DNA from: Mortierella sp. BCC40632
Lineage: Eukaryota; Mortierellomycota; Mortierellomycetes; Mortierellales; Mortierellaceae
Assembly (NCBI GenBank): GCA_011634665.1
Contig: WAEK01000019.1
Location: 248,001 to 312,000 of the forward strand
DNA length: 64,000 nt
Direction: 5' to 3'
Part shown: positions 11,501 through 23,788 of the stretch, one piece after another
Numbering within the stretch: position 1 is the first letter of the stretch
Layout of the letters: the number at the start of each line of letters is the position of its first letter
Position numbers and translations under genes: made by a program
The notes under the pieces: generated by a model
What the model was told of the DNA's origin: nothing
Database searches by the model: none
The model's input: the letters and a program-made list of their open reading frames with translations, nothing else

Positions 11501-14500
11501 GAGATGATGAACACTCTACTCAGCCTTGTAGGCATGGATCTTGAATATGTGGAGTAAGTCTTTGCGGCCTAACGAGACCTAAGTTCTGAGTATTTTCTAG
11601 CAGTATCTAACCCTCACTGTCGCTTGGGACAACTTTAGTGACTCTGCTATCACGAATCCATTGGCATTCAAATACCTCATGCTTGACATGGATATTTGGA
11701 AAAAGACGGACATCAACATCCAAATACTCCACATTTCGCAGTTCAGAGTATTCCTTGATTGCAACCAGAAATCAGCATTGAACCACAGGCGTCTTGAGAA
11801 AATGCGTAAGTTCTTTCTGTCATGACTTAGCCTAATGATAATCATGAGGGATGACATATGAAACTAACCCCTTATCACTCTTCATCGCATGAAAATAGAT
11901 GTCATCAAGAAAATGATCATTCCCCTCAAATCAGGAAGCTACCCAACAGTCCTGCTACCTGACTATGCTGATGCCATGAAGATTGTTGCGCTCCATTATT
12001 TCGGTATGGAGACTATTCGTCAACTGGCAACATTCTTGGTTTCCACGCTCAAACAGAGTAAGTTCTCTACCAATCCAAAGATTAGCAATTCCCACACTCG
12101 ATACAAATTTACGGTTGTAAGCCACATTGTACTAATGATTTTCCACGGTCCCCTAATAGCAAGCGGAAGTCGATCATACTCTGTGTCATCTCAACGTCCC
12201 CCTGACCTAAGATCCGAAGAGCCCGAGTCAAAGCCATCTGTTGAGATTATCACCAATCCCAAGGCACACCCTCTGGGACCGACACTTAAACACGCTGTAA
12301 TGGGCAATGCCATCTTGGAAATTCTAGAGCAAATCCTTTGTGACCATAACCATATTGGCCATGTTAACAGGTTTGCAAGGACAATCACCAGCAAATGGAC
12401 TCTGCTCTACATCGAGAATCCAAGCAACCCTTATGGAGCCGTCTTGGCCATGAGAATCTTGGCCCGTCTCCTCTATACCCAAGGCCCATCGTACACAATC
12501 AGATTCCGAAACGTATACATCGGATTCCTTGCCTTGCAATCATATATCCCTCAGTTCTGGAATGTTGTCCCCATGATTCATGTTGTTCTGAGCCTTTTGC
12601 TTGGCGTCGACATTTGCGATGTGCCACTGCGGGCACCATTGGATAACGATACGCTCCACATGCTCTATGGCAACTCCATTGAGGCGACCAGTCGATCCGT
12701 ATGTCTCGAAATCCTCCCGACCTTCATGGCTCTGATCAGAAACGCAGTGGCTACGATTGTTACTCCAAATGAGAAAGCTGACTCGGGACAAGAGGGCGAG
12801 AATACTATTTTTGAGACCTACCGGACACTGCTCGAGTTTATGATTGAAATGCAGGCAACCTCAAGGATATTTAAAGAGATTTTTGCTATCCAGGAATTCA
12901 TGGATGAGATGGCAGGAATCCTTTTCCCATTTATTTGCCAAAACTCCAAGACGGTGGCTGCTGAACTGGAGCTAGACTATATTGCTTCAGACCCAAGTCG
13001 TAGTCAAAGCCAGCTTCTTGGTCAGGCTCGTTCAGAAGCAAGCGTTTCGACTGGTGAGGATGTAGGAAGGAGCAGATTGGATTCCTCTTCCCACAGCTCC
13101 CAACGATCATCTGTGTCTACCCTTATCCCAGCAGAACCAAGGCCAAGCGAATCTGGCAGTGCACACGAAACAGAGCCAGCCGACGCGTCCTCTGGAGCTC
13201 TAAGTCAAGGCACCGATACCACACCTCCTCGTGCACCAGCATCCCCAACCGCGTCTCCAGCAACCGCTCAAGGGTCGTCATCTTCATCGTCTATGCAGTC
13301 CTCTTTGCTCCAGGGTTCGCAGTCATTTTCTGAGGGCACCTTCCGACGAACAGCTTCTACTAGGAGCCTGGGACGTGTACGAGATGTTGACCTCAAGATT
13401 GTCCAGGATCCAATTGCTCTGTTGATCTTGAAACTATTGGTAGTGATCTGCATTGATTCTGTTCTGGACCCTAGTCAGAGACCAATGGTTGCTATCGATG
13501 CTCTTTTGTTGTCCTGCCCTCCAGCATTCAAAGGTAATGATTAACCATGGTGAATAATCTATGTTTGAGAGTTTTGTCTTGGCCTTGTTCCTAACTGTGG
13601 GTTCACCCTCTCTTCTTTTTTCATATATTAGATCACCATGTGTATTTCCTAAGTTTTGTTCTTGGGCACGTTGTTATTGGCATGGAACAAAACATTCAAA
13701 CCCAGCCCACGATCCTTGCGGACAGCCGTGTCATGTCGAGCGTGGTGCAGTTTTGCGAGGTCATTGTCGACTTGACCAGCCAAGGATGGTTCGTTGGAAC
13801 ATATCTTATCCAATTTGATCTGATTGCGAATGTGCTTGAGACTATCTCCCAGGATCCTCTCTCCTCGGTTCCTTCAGGTGTGAATATGGCCCCAACTCCC
13901 AGTATGGCTCGCTCAGCCACAGAACCTACTCGAGTTCAATTGACTACGTTGCTTTACCGACTCGTCTTCTTCACACTCGGACAGTTCCAGACGGAATCAG
14001 GACAACCACCAGAGATTCAGGCCTCTAAGCTAGGAGCTCTTTTGGACAAGTGTATCTATTACCAAAAGATTCTGTTGAGTCATAACCCTGGCGATGTTCA
14101 GTTCATGAAGGTTCTGATCTTCCATCTATTCAACCTGTTGCCGGAGAGTGATGTCAAGACCAGGATGAGCGTGATGACCCTACTCAAGCTCATTTTCTTG
14201 ATGCGTCCACTTGAGGCATGCGCGCTCCTGAAGCTCAGGCCCACGAATCCAAGCGACGATGAGGATAGTGAGGACGAAGGTTACACTGCTTTGGTTGAAG
14301 GAGTAAGTCCAAGCTGTCGATTTAGTGTGTCGTTTTACACAGCTTGTAAAACAATGCTGACTCTGTGATGTTAATACTATATTTTGTTTGTGTTGATTAG
14401 AATTACAATGAGCTCACCAGGTGGAGAGAAGTCCATGCTACTGAACTTGAGATCCTCTTTACGGAATTCCGACGTGTGTGGGACACCCTCATGTCGAATG

Positions 14501-17248
14501 AGGTCCGAGCAAGCGATGATGCACAGCGACACCGCTATAACCGTCGATGTGTGAAGCTCAAGCGTCTGAAACGTCGACAGAACCAAGAGCGTGACTCGTT
14601 TGGAAGGTATAAGCGAGAGACCAACATGTTTATTCGAAGAATTCAGGAGATGGAAGAGGCAAGATACGCTCGTACACTTCAGGATGCAGATGAGCATGTT
14701 CGGTTTGTCAAGAACGAGTGGAAGAATTTGATCCGCGATGTTTGCCGAAAGGGAGCCATCTGGGAGAATAAGAGCCTGGCTCAAGCGGCTCCTACTCGTT
14801 GGCGCCTTGACTTTACAGAAGCTCGCTCACGGATGAGAAGAAAGCTCACAGTGGACGAGCGTCAATCCGACGAGCAGTATATGCCAAAGCAAGGAGGATC
14901 TTCCACTTCGATTGATGCCAAGATCTCAAGCTTAGACATTCCAAAGAGCGTCAAGTCCAGTCCCATTCCTTCTCAGGCAGCGCCAAAGAGCCGAGTTGAC
15001 AAGCTGAAGGAAGCCGACTTGGCTTCGATTTCTTCGGAAGACAAGAACAGTGATACCAGGAGTGAGCAAGGTACATTTTTATTTGGTTTGATTTCTAGTT
15101 GAAAAAAATCTACCATGACATCATCGTCGCCTCGTTACCAGTTTTTTTTTTTTTTTTTTTTTTAAACTAATTTGGTTATTATGGGTAATAGACAACGTTG
15201 AGGATATTGGAGGCGCAAGCTGGACACAGGAAGAGCAGGCATCGGCACCAGCAGAGGCAGAAAATGATGGCGCTACGGTCGACATTGAAAACAATGAAGA
15301 GAATGAAGACCCTGAGCAGGATGAGCGTGATGTTGAGCCTGCACTTGAAGAAGGCGCAAAGCGAAAGATTCTTCGACTCCTCGAGGCTGGAGATGTAGTT
15401 CTTGAAGTCTACAATATGAGTCGTGTAGATGGTTTGGATGCAGTCGAGGGGTTGCTTTTGCTCTGCAAGTACAATATGTATCTGATTGACAACTACTTCC
15501 AAAGAGCCAACGAGGAAGTGGTTGACATCAGCGAAGTAGCAGACTCTGAGCGTGACCCATACCTCCAGCTCCTGGCCTCGAATACCCCTGCATCCCCACA
15601 CTCCACGGATTCATCTGAAGCCCGCCATCAATGCATGAAATGGCGTTATGAGGACATTAAGGAGGTTCACCGTCGTCGATACTTGCTCAGAAATGTGGCC
15701 TTGGAATTGTTCTTTGTGGATGGTCGAAACTATTTGATCAATCTGAACCTGCACCAGCGTGACTATGTCTATGGTCAGCTCGCAAGTCGTGTCGGATCTC
15801 TCACAAGCAACAACTTGCAAACAGGAGAGCGGTCGACGATGGTCGAGCCCAACAGCAACGCAAGCCAATCGCAGTCTTCGCTTGGATCAAGGCTGGCCAA
15901 TATTTTTGCACCTCCGTCGATTGCAGACATTACCGCCAAATGGGAAAGGCATGAGATTTCCAACTTCCAGTATCTAATGCTTCTCAACACTATGGCAGGA
16001 AGGACATACAATGACCTGACCCAATACCCAGTGTTCCCTTGGATTTTGGCCGATTATGAAAGCGAGGAACTCGATCTGACCAATCCAAAGACGTTCCGAG
16101 ACCTTTCCCGACCCATGGGTGCCCAGACACCAGATCGAGAGAAAGACTTTAATGACCGTTATCACACATGGGATGGAGGAGACGACCGGACCCCACCCTT
16201 CCACTATGGCACACATTACTCTTCGGCCATGATTGTTTGTTCTTATCTGATTCGCTTGGAGCCGTTTACTCAGGACTATCTGAAGCTCCAAGGAGGCCAG
16301 TTTGACCATGCAGACCGACTCTTCCACTCGATCGGCAAGTCATGGATTTCAGCATCTCAGAAGACCATGAGTGATGTACGAGAGTTGATTCCCGAATTCT
16401 TTTATCTGCCCGAGTTCTTGATGAACTCAAATGGTTTTAACTTTGGTACGCTCCAGACCACGGGTGAGAAGATTGATCATGTGAAGCTCCCGCCTTGGGC
16501 TAAGGATGACCCCAAGATCTTTATCGAGAAGCATCGAGAGGCACTTGAATGCGAGTATGTGAGCGCACACCTTCACGAGTGGATTGATCTCATCTTTGGA
16601 TACAAACAACAAGGACCTGAATCCGTGCGAGCCGTGAATGTGTTCCACCATATGTCGTACGAAGGAGCAATCGATCTCGATACGATTGATGATCATGTCC
16701 AGAAGAGTGCCACCATCGGCATTATCCATAATTTTGGTCAAACTCCGAAGCAATTGTTCAAGAAACCACACGGACAACGGCTTCCTCCCAACAGGGATGC
16801 CTTGTCACCTACTTTCTACAACATTGTTCACCATGCCGAGTACTTGACGCAATCCGTGGTTCCAGTCAAAGGTATTTGAAAAAGGGGACTGGAATGTGTG
16901 GATGCACAGAATATTTATTGTGGCGGTGTTGAGATAGCCATTGTCTCTAACTACAATCTCCTCTCTTTTCTTGCTCTCGCTCTCACTCACACACATTCCT
17001 TCTCTGAATAGATATTGGAACATCTGTGGGCGAAATCCTTTTCCAAGGAGACAAGATTTTTGTTGGCCACAGTCAACGATCCTATGATCCGTATGCCTGC
17101 ACAAGATATGTGGAGTGGGGTTTCTCGGATAACAGTGTTCGCCTGTACCAGACCGAAACCAACAAGGTACCTCCAAATTCCTCTCTTTCTCTTAATCATT
17201 TTTTCGCTCTAAAGTCACAAGATGGACGCTAACATAGAGAATGCTTTA

Positions 17249-17301
<53 letters not shown>

Positions 17302-18791
17302 TCATTTTAATCTGTCTACTAGATCTTGGGTATCTATGAGAACCTACACTTGGAGGCGATCACTTGTGTCAAATGGGCAGACGACCGAACAATTGTCACG
17401 ACGAGTCGAGACACGGTTGTTTGCATCTGGCAAATCGTGCAGATGAAGTCGACCCTTGAACTCAAGCTGATGAAGTGTCTGCGAGGCCATCGTGAGGCGG
17501 TGAATGTGGTTGCGGTTTCGGTGGCCTATTCGGTGATTGTCTCTGGTTCAGAGGACAAGTCCTGTATTGTCTGGGATCTCAACCGTCTTGAGTATGTTCG
17601 TCAGCTGGGCAAGCATGAAGATGGTGTCCGTGTCGTGGCGATCAACGATGCGACAGGCGATATTGCTACCTGTTCAGGACCCGTGCTGCGACTGTGGACT
17701 ATCAATGGTGATCTGCTGCTACAAAAGTATACGACACAGATCGGAGATCCCATTCTGGACTGTATTTTTTATGCTGGACGTACAGGAGAATGGGTTCCCA
17801 AAGAGCTCATCTTTACGAGTCACAGAAGAGGAACTATCAAGGTTTGGGAAAAGAACATTGCCGATGCAAGGTTCAAGAATACCATGGGTTCAATTTCAAT
17901 CAGCTCTTTACAACAGTCCGCGGATTCTGTTGCCATTGACTCGACGAATGGTAATGGCACTGTGACCAGTACACAGACAGGAGTGGGCTCTAACTCGGCG
18001 ATCTCGACAACAGAGGGCGAGAATAATGGCGAGACTGCCCCAGCTAGCCAGGGTTTGACGCCGGCAACAACAACAGCAGCAGTTGCAGCAAGCACCGATG
18101 CTGCCAGCACTGCTAGTGCAACATCTGGAGAGACGCCATCTGGAGAGAATGTGGAGGAAGAGCACTCACTAGGAGCAAGGAGTCGACAGTCGTCTCAGGC
18201 CACTGGATCCACGACTGGATCAGGCTCCAAGGCCAAGCCTGCTAAATGGGCACTCAAACTCCTTCAGGCATACACCTTTGAAGACCGGCTCCGAATTGAT
18301 GGGGGTTCAATTCCCAACATTGTTTCTCTTCATGTCTCCAGGTAAGACGATAGAGAAAAACAGGACGATGACAATGATCTGCGGCTGTGTTGGGGTATGC
18401 TCTCCAAACTACCAAAGGCAAAACTGTATCGGAATTTGAGTCTAACCTTCCCTTCCCTTCCCTGATGTACCCTCTCTTCATTGGCTGACTTTTTTCCCCT
18501 TTTATCAGCACTCGACGAGCGTTGTACACTGGCGATTCCCTAGGCAGAGTACATGCATGGGTCCTACCAGATGGCAGTGGATGTACCCACTGGATGCAAC
18601 CTGGAAGAGACACGGTATGTGTAAATTGTCAGACAAGATTCCCACTATTGGAACGCCGGTTCAATTGCAAGACGTGTGGAGGCATCTTTTGCGGGACCTG
18701 CACGTTTGTGCCTCTCTCTGGATTTGCGGAGAAGACGGCACGATTCTGTTTCCGATGCTCTGGTGGCAAATTGAAAGAGTTGATGGGGTGA
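5515..18791 (+). CDS. WDFY3/ALFY-like giant BEACH-WD40-FYVE protein
   Basis: Scaffold of the BEACH family; WDFY3/ALFY links ubiquitinated cargo to autophagy and membranes (family knowledge). Exons: 5515-5669 (probable), 6923-6990, 7094-7167, 7254-7555, 7658-8351, 8435-8525, 8658-8997, 9099-11253, 11357-11553, 11639-11805, 11899-12057, 12160-13533, 13632-14302, 14401-15070, 15192-16871, 17012-17166, 17323-18341 and 18509-18791. All phases close, giving 3417 residues, or 3368 if translation starts at the ATG at 6915. Using 6915-based numbering, the order is armadillo-like repeats, a LamG/ConA-like domain (about 919-1055, FDGFSRLELRSFG), a PH-BEACH domain (about 2377-2506), BEACH (about 2558-2853, ISNFQYLMLLNTMAGRTYND), WD40 repeats (about 2936-3275, SGSEDKSCIVWDLN), and a C-terminal eight-Cys FYVE finger. 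Human WDFY3 has the same order and about 3526 residues. The first exon is the weakest part: its donor and phase fit, but the intron would be 1.25 kb. Confidence 0.88.
6011..6076. repeat. (GTCCTT)n minisatellite plus poly-T
   Basis: Hexamer repeat close to CTTGTC for about 50 nt, followed by a poly-T run. It lies inside the long putative first intron of the WDFY3-like gene. A second poly-T run lies at about 5821-5848. Confidence 0.8.
17252..17298 (+). repeat. 47-nt poly-T run inside an intron of the WDFY3-like gene
   Basis: An uninterrupted T run lies in the intron 17167-17322, 24 nt before its acceptor. It occupies the place of the polypyrimidine tract but is far longer than needed. Confidence 0.9.
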
Positions 18792-19645
18792 AGGGAAGGA
18801 GGGAAATGGGGAAAATGTGGTAAAGTCTAGAGGCGGAGGCAGTGTAATAGACAACCCGAGAAATAGACAATTAAGAAGAGGAAGAACGGGGAAGAAAGGA
18901 GGGAAGGAAGGAAGGAAAGGAGGGAATTACGGGGAAAGGGAAATGGGGCCTCTAATACCAATGTAAAGTACCCGAGCAAAGGAACACCCGGACCTCAATG
19001 CTCCTTCTCCCTATTCTCTCTTTTCTCTCTCTTCCGGCTCCCGGGGAGCTCGAGCTAAAGCCACTTTAAAGCCAACAGAGAGTGAGTGAGAAATGACAGA
19101 AGACCAAGAAAAAAAAATGTTAAAAAGAGAGTCCGACAATTCTATAAACTATTCTATAAAAGAGAATAAAAAAAAAAAAAAAAAAAAAAAGGATTAAACT
19201 TACTCCCCCTCCTCCCTCTCTTCTCTTCACCACATTCTGTGGGCGTCTCGAATGACCATGGCGTTGATTTCCCACTCACTCTCTCACTCAATCACCCTCT
19301 ATCCCCGCACAGGCACCCCCAAAGCCCAAAATGCCGGAAAAACGATGCTTGGTTTGGTCGGGTTCACTTCATTCACAAGGGTCATCCCCTCTCCATTTGT
19401 ATTAGAATAGTGTACAAAATACATTCACAATTGGTATATCTCCTATCGGCTCCAACCCTTTTTTTTTTTTTTTTTTTTTGTTCGCATTACATCCGCCCTA
19501 CTCGTGGCCTTTGTTTTTTTTTTTTTTTTTTCCTTGCATGCGGGGCCTTTGCGCTCACTGCATTCCTTTACTTGTTCCTTTAACTTCCTTGTCCCAGATT
19601 CCTGATATTGTTCCTGGTAACTTTTTTGACTAGTCAAGGACCCTG
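18792..19645. other. Convergent intergenic region with purine-rich and homopolymer tracts
   Basis: Lies between the 3' ends of the WDFY3-like gene and the minus-strand membrane-protein gene. It holds a GGAAGG-rich stretch (about 18890-18950), an AATAAA at 19165-19170 that could end the upstream transcript, a poly-A run at about 19167-19190, and two poly-T runs near 19459 and 19515. No gene seen. Confidence 0.6.
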
Positions 19646-21151
19646 TCAGCTCTCTCCTTGACCTTCACGTGCAGGAGTGTCCACACTCCTTGAAGGCTGT
19701 GGTGGTGGTGATGATAGTGACGATGACGATGACGATGACTTGAGACGTAGGTCGCCTTCAAAATAAGCAATAACCAACTCGAGGAACAAGAATCCTGCCC
19801 AGATATAGGTAAAGATGGGTCGAATATCCGTGACATGACAAAAAACGATCGCACTTTGTTCATCTCCGAACGCCTTTTCTGTTCCACACCATTGTGATTT
19901 GTAACTTCGGTTGGCGCCAATTGTGGACTCGTCTGAACGTGGAAGGTGTTGGGACATATCCACTTCCTCATCGTCTTGTATATTCTCCTTGTCCTCATCC
20001 CTGCGGACCAAAGTACTTCGTCTATGTATGGGAGTGACTGTCCGAATGTCCAGGATCTGCGAAGCAAGAGGGTATCCCGAGTCAAGAGAAGTGCTACTAT
20101 CAAAGCCTTGAGCGATTGGAACGGGAACGGGTTGGTGTTGAAGAGGAAACATTTCCAAATGCATTTCCGAGTTGAGTTCTGTATTAACCTGGTCGACCGA
20201 GGGTGGTTCAATGTCCCTGATAGGCCAATAAAGAGCCAAAGCAAACAGACCAAGACTAAAGAGCACACGAATTACAATGTACATGATGCGAAGCCACGGC
20301 CGTCTTCGTCGTCGTTGTCGTCTCGAGGGCGGCTGTTGTGGTAATGAAAAGTCAGATGGTTCAGGTTCAGTCTCGGCGGGGACAATTGCGTCGTTGAGGC
20401 CGCTGTCATGTCGGGTCCTGGCCGTCACGCGGCCTTCAAGCAATGGTCTTGGAGAGGGTCCGTCCGGATCTTGGACCTCTTTGAAGAGCAACTCTTGAAA
20501 CGAAGTGGGGGAAGACTGACCCTCGGTCGTTGGACAGTCGTGTGACTGAGATTCAGGTCTGATGAATCCAGAAGAACCAACTGGTCTGGACCTTCTTCGA
20601 TCATACTCTTCCCGTCGACCTATCGCCCCCTTTTCAGCCTCATGAAAAGTCGCTGTAGGATCAAGCGTCGAGCCTGAGGCCATGGATGTTCTTGGTGCAT
20701 TGCCATGCTCGTGCTCGTGTTTCCGTTCGTCCTCGTCGGTGACCTCCTCGGGGTGTAATTCGTGGTCGTGGTCGTGGCGGAGACCTTCTTCGTCAGAGGC
20801 AGAGACGAGACAACAGCTGCAGTACCGAGACTGATAGACGAGAAGCAAGAAAGCAAGAATGATCGCAAGGAGGTCAGGCACAAGCAAAAGCAAGACCTGC
20901 TCCGATATCCGGCGTAAGGGGAGGGTCATGACGTTGGTTTCGAACGAGATGGTGATCGCATCGAGGATCAGCGAGGCAAAAGCCAGCATCAAGATCAGTA
21001 GCCGAACATAGCCAAGGATCGACCGCGCCAAAGGTGGCGAGAGCTGGATCGAACGACGGCGTGGTGAGGAGAGCGAGGAAGCGAACGAGGAGAGTGTAGA
21101 TGGGATCGTCGAAGAAGTAGAGGAGGAGTCTCGTGGTCGAGCGCAGTTCAT
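19646..21151 (-). CDS. Uncharacterised four-TM membrane protein
   Basis: Single-exon reading frame of 501 residues from the ATG at 21151. I do not recognise the family. A Ser-rich N terminus leads into two hydrophobic segments (about residues 42-65 and 78-103; LLLLVPDLLAIILAFLLLVY). A long hydrophilic loop then carries a His/Asp/Glu-rich patch (HDHDHELHPEEVTDEDE) and an Arg cluster (RRQRRRRR) just before a third segment (about 287-308). A second soluble region with WCGTEK precedes a fourth segment near residue 455, and the tail is Ser-rich. The acidic His-rich loop could bind metal, but that is only a guess. The frame stays open upstream of this ATG to a possible splice acceptor near 21178, so an extra 5' exon is possible. 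Confidence 0.6.
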   Translation of the reverse strand: MNCARPRDSSSTSSTIPSTLSSFASSLSSPRRRSIQLSPPLARSILGYVRLLILMLAFASLILDAITISFETNVMTLPLRRISEQVLLLLVPDLLAIILAFLLLVYQSRYCSCCLVSASDEEGLRHDHDHELHPEEVTDEDERKHEHEHGNAPRTSMASGSTLDPTATFHEAEKGAIGRREEYDRRRSRPVGSSGFIRPESQSHDCPTTEGQSSPTSFQELLFKEVQDPDGPSPRPLLEGRVTARTRHDSGLNDAIVPAETEPEPSDFSLPQQPPSRRQRRRRRPWLRIMYIVIRVLFSLGLFALALYWPIRDIEPPSVDQVNTELNSEMHLEMFPLQHQPVPVPIAQGFDSSTSLDSGYPLASQILDIRTVTPIHRRSTLVRRDEDKENIQDDEEVDMSQHLPRSDESTIGANRSYKSQWCGTEKAFGDEQSAIVFCHVTDIRPIFTYIWAGFLFLELVIAYFEGDLRLKSSSSSSSLSSPPPQPSRSVDTPAREGQGES

Positions 21152-21389
21152 CGTTGCAGGGTCCACCGATGCACCAACATACTGCGGGGGGGCGTGGGTG
21201 AGAGGCGAGGGAAGGGGCGGTAACGTCCCAGAGTGCTGTGAGCCAGAATGGCCGCTTTGAAGGTAGGGAGGGGGGAGAAGAGGGGGGGGGAGAGAGAGAG
21301 AGGCCGATGGATGCGTGAGTGTGAAAAGAAAAGAGAGAATGGGCGTGAAGAGTGGAGGAGAAGGAGAGTGAGAGGGAGAAAGTATGAAT

Positions 21390-21400
21390 GTGTCTGTGTG

Positions 21401-21440
<40 letters not shown>
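21390..21440 (+). repeat. (GT)n microsatellite
   Basis: Dinucleotide run of about 50 nt upstream of the minus-strand membrane-protein gene, set in a GA-rich stretch (about 21250-21580). Open frames across it are simple-repeat translations. Confidence 0.85.
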
Positions 21441-21441
<1 letters not shown>

Positions 21442-21579
21442 AAAAAGAAAGAGAGTAGAAGAGAAAATGGGGGGAATAGAAATGGAGGAAAGAGTGGAAA
21501 CAGTGGAAAGAGCAGAAAAGAAAGAGAGAGAGAGACCACGATGGTCAAGATGGAAGATAAAGAGAAAGAGTGGAGAGAC

Positions 21580-22979
21580 GAGAATTCGGACGATCGGCGT
21601 GGCTCTTGTACCTGGGCGGTGTCGCAGAACGTTATTCCGTTCGCCAGGCACGAGTCCGTGTCCTGCTCCCAGATGCTAGAACGACCGACCAGAAATCATG
21701 CATGGTAAGGTTCCATTCGCGTTCTCGGGTCAAGTTCAGGAACGTCTTCTCAACAAGATGTCACTCCCTCCCCCCCTCTCTTTCCCTTCTCAACCCACTG
21801 TCTCAACACCACTGCCTGTCCGGTCCAGCTGGGCGCCCTCTCGGACTACAGCCCGTGCGCAGATATCCCTTCGGAAAGGACTATTGCGTCCTGTAGCCTC
21901 TGCAGATCCCTTCCTGCACTGCATCGCCATCTCGGGGATGTCTCTCTTTTTTTTTTTTCTGCCGAGTCCACAGGGTGAGATGGACATTCCAGTCCATAAA
22001 ACCTTGAGCAAATAAGGCATGCCATCATCAGTCCCTTCACCATGGCAACCTCCTGTGATTTCCCCGCTGCCGCCCACTCTCAGCACTCCCATAACGGCCT
22101 CTCCTTTCTCTCACTTCTCCACATTCCTTGGTCGAACCCCTCGTTTCATTGCTTCCCGTTAAGGCTTCCACAAATAGACCAGTGGCTGTAGACACTTCTT
22201 GAGCTACTCGCCCTAGACGGACTGTACCCCGTGCTCCCGAGCCCTAGTACGTACCAGAGTTTCTTGTATGCGGATGTGACCAAGACGGGATATCCTTTGC
22301 TACGACGATACTGGCCAAAGGTTAACAGGCGTCAGAAGAGATGTTTGGGACGTTCGCTCGTATGATGTCAATCGTTCCTTTCAACGACTATGTCCCTATC
22401 AAGAATGCCGACGGGCTCCAGCTGCCGATAAACATAGCTATAAAAGAGAAAGGGTCAAGCATATGCGACCACCCCCTCTCCTTCTTTCTCTCTCTCTTTC
22501 TCTCTTCTCTTTCTCTTTTCCCTCTCCTCTCCCACGTACTTTCTCTCACGCTTCATGTTGTCATAAGATGCGCCGTCTACCTCGCTGAAGCCTTTCCCAG
22601 AGAAGGAACAAGACTCGTAGTCCCTTTCGTGAGTTCCATTCAGGGACAACTTCTAATTTTATAATGAAAAAGAGAACCAGCTCGAACGTTCTTAAGGAAA
22701 CTCGACCCAATAAATAGTGGGAGTCCATGGTATTCCTGCTTTCTTACCTTGCCTCCTCTCTGCTTTGCTCTTTTTCTATTTCGCTTGTCCAGGCGAACAC
22801 CTTCCCATACCGACCTTTTTTATTGTTATTATTTTTTTTTTTGTAAAACAAAAAACAGAGACTGTTAACTCATTGCGCCCTAAACCTCTGCACAAAGTGG
22901 ACTCCTAAAAAAAGTCTTTCTGCGCCTCTTACTCCTGTCGCCATATTCTCCCCATTCCTCCTCCCGCCTCTTTTACCCC
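21580..22979. other. Intergenic region, no gene seen
   Basis: About 1.4 kb between two divergently transcribed genes (membrane protein on minus, 182-aa protein on plus). It contains CT-rich and T-rich runs (about 21945-21960, 22475-22540, 22815-22845). No recognisable coding sequence, tRNA or transposon. Confidence 0.5.
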
Positions 22980-23788
22980 ATGTCTAGTGAACGAGACAAC
23001 GGCGGCGCGGTCAAAGACCCAGCCTCTATCACATTGGAAACCTCGGCTGAAGAGTCAGACTCGTCCAGAGGTGAGCACAAATAGAGGTTGAACTGATGAA
23101 AGGAAAAGGAGTCGGCTGGAGTGTTGGGAAAGGAGTGTACTAACGGGCAAGAAGTTTGTGTGTGTTTTGTGGCACGAGCCATGCAGATGTGTGAAGATTT
23201 CCTCACCTTTTCTGTCTCTCTTCCTTGGATTCGAATCTCTCTCTCTTCTTCATTCACCTTATCATCACCACTGGACCGGTTTCTGGCCACTCCTCCTCCT
23301 CTCTTTCCTCTGTCACACCCGCTCGTTTAGAGAGTGTCCGGTCACTTGAACAAAACCACTTCAGCTCATCCTTTCAAAAATTCCTTGAGCTTCAAAAACA
23401 ACAACATGATATGAATACCCAGGGCGACGACTCGTTGTACCAAGAATCCTCGGAGTCAAGGATGATCCTTTCAAACCTCCTGAAGGTATACCAGGCTCGA
23501 GTAACGAAGGAAGACTCAGAGTTTGTCCAATACTTTTTCCGGAACTTTGAGGAGGCCATCCGGACACGCCGTAAGCTTGTGATCCCCCAACTCAGCGCTA
23601 AAGCAGCAGCTCAATATGAAGCTCATCGGTCCAAAGAAGAGTCGACACCAGAAAACATTAAGAAGCGGATCTCGGCAGATCGACTTTATCAAGAGTTCCT
23701 GGAGGAAGAAATAGTACAAAAGCAGCTTGGACATCAAACATTTTGGGAAATGATGGGGTTTGGCGACCAGGAGGGAACCTCAAATTAG
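22980..23788 (+). CDS. Uncharacterised 182-aa protein with charged helical C-terminal half
   Basis: Two exons, 22980-23070 and 23331-23788, joined at phase 1 (549 nt, 182 residues). The first exon is a short acidic, Ser-rich leader (MSSERDNGGAVKD). The second is rich in Glu, Lys and Gln and predicted helical: FQKFLELQKQQHDMN, then VYQARVTKEDSEFVQYFF, then RLYQEFLEEEIVQKQLGHQ, ending FWEMMGFGDQEG. I do not recognise the family; a small coiled-coil or mitochondrial assembly-type protein would fit, but no signature proves it. No signal peptide or TM segment. The intron acceptor (CTCGTTTAG) and the continuous charged reading frame support the model. Confidence 0.6.
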
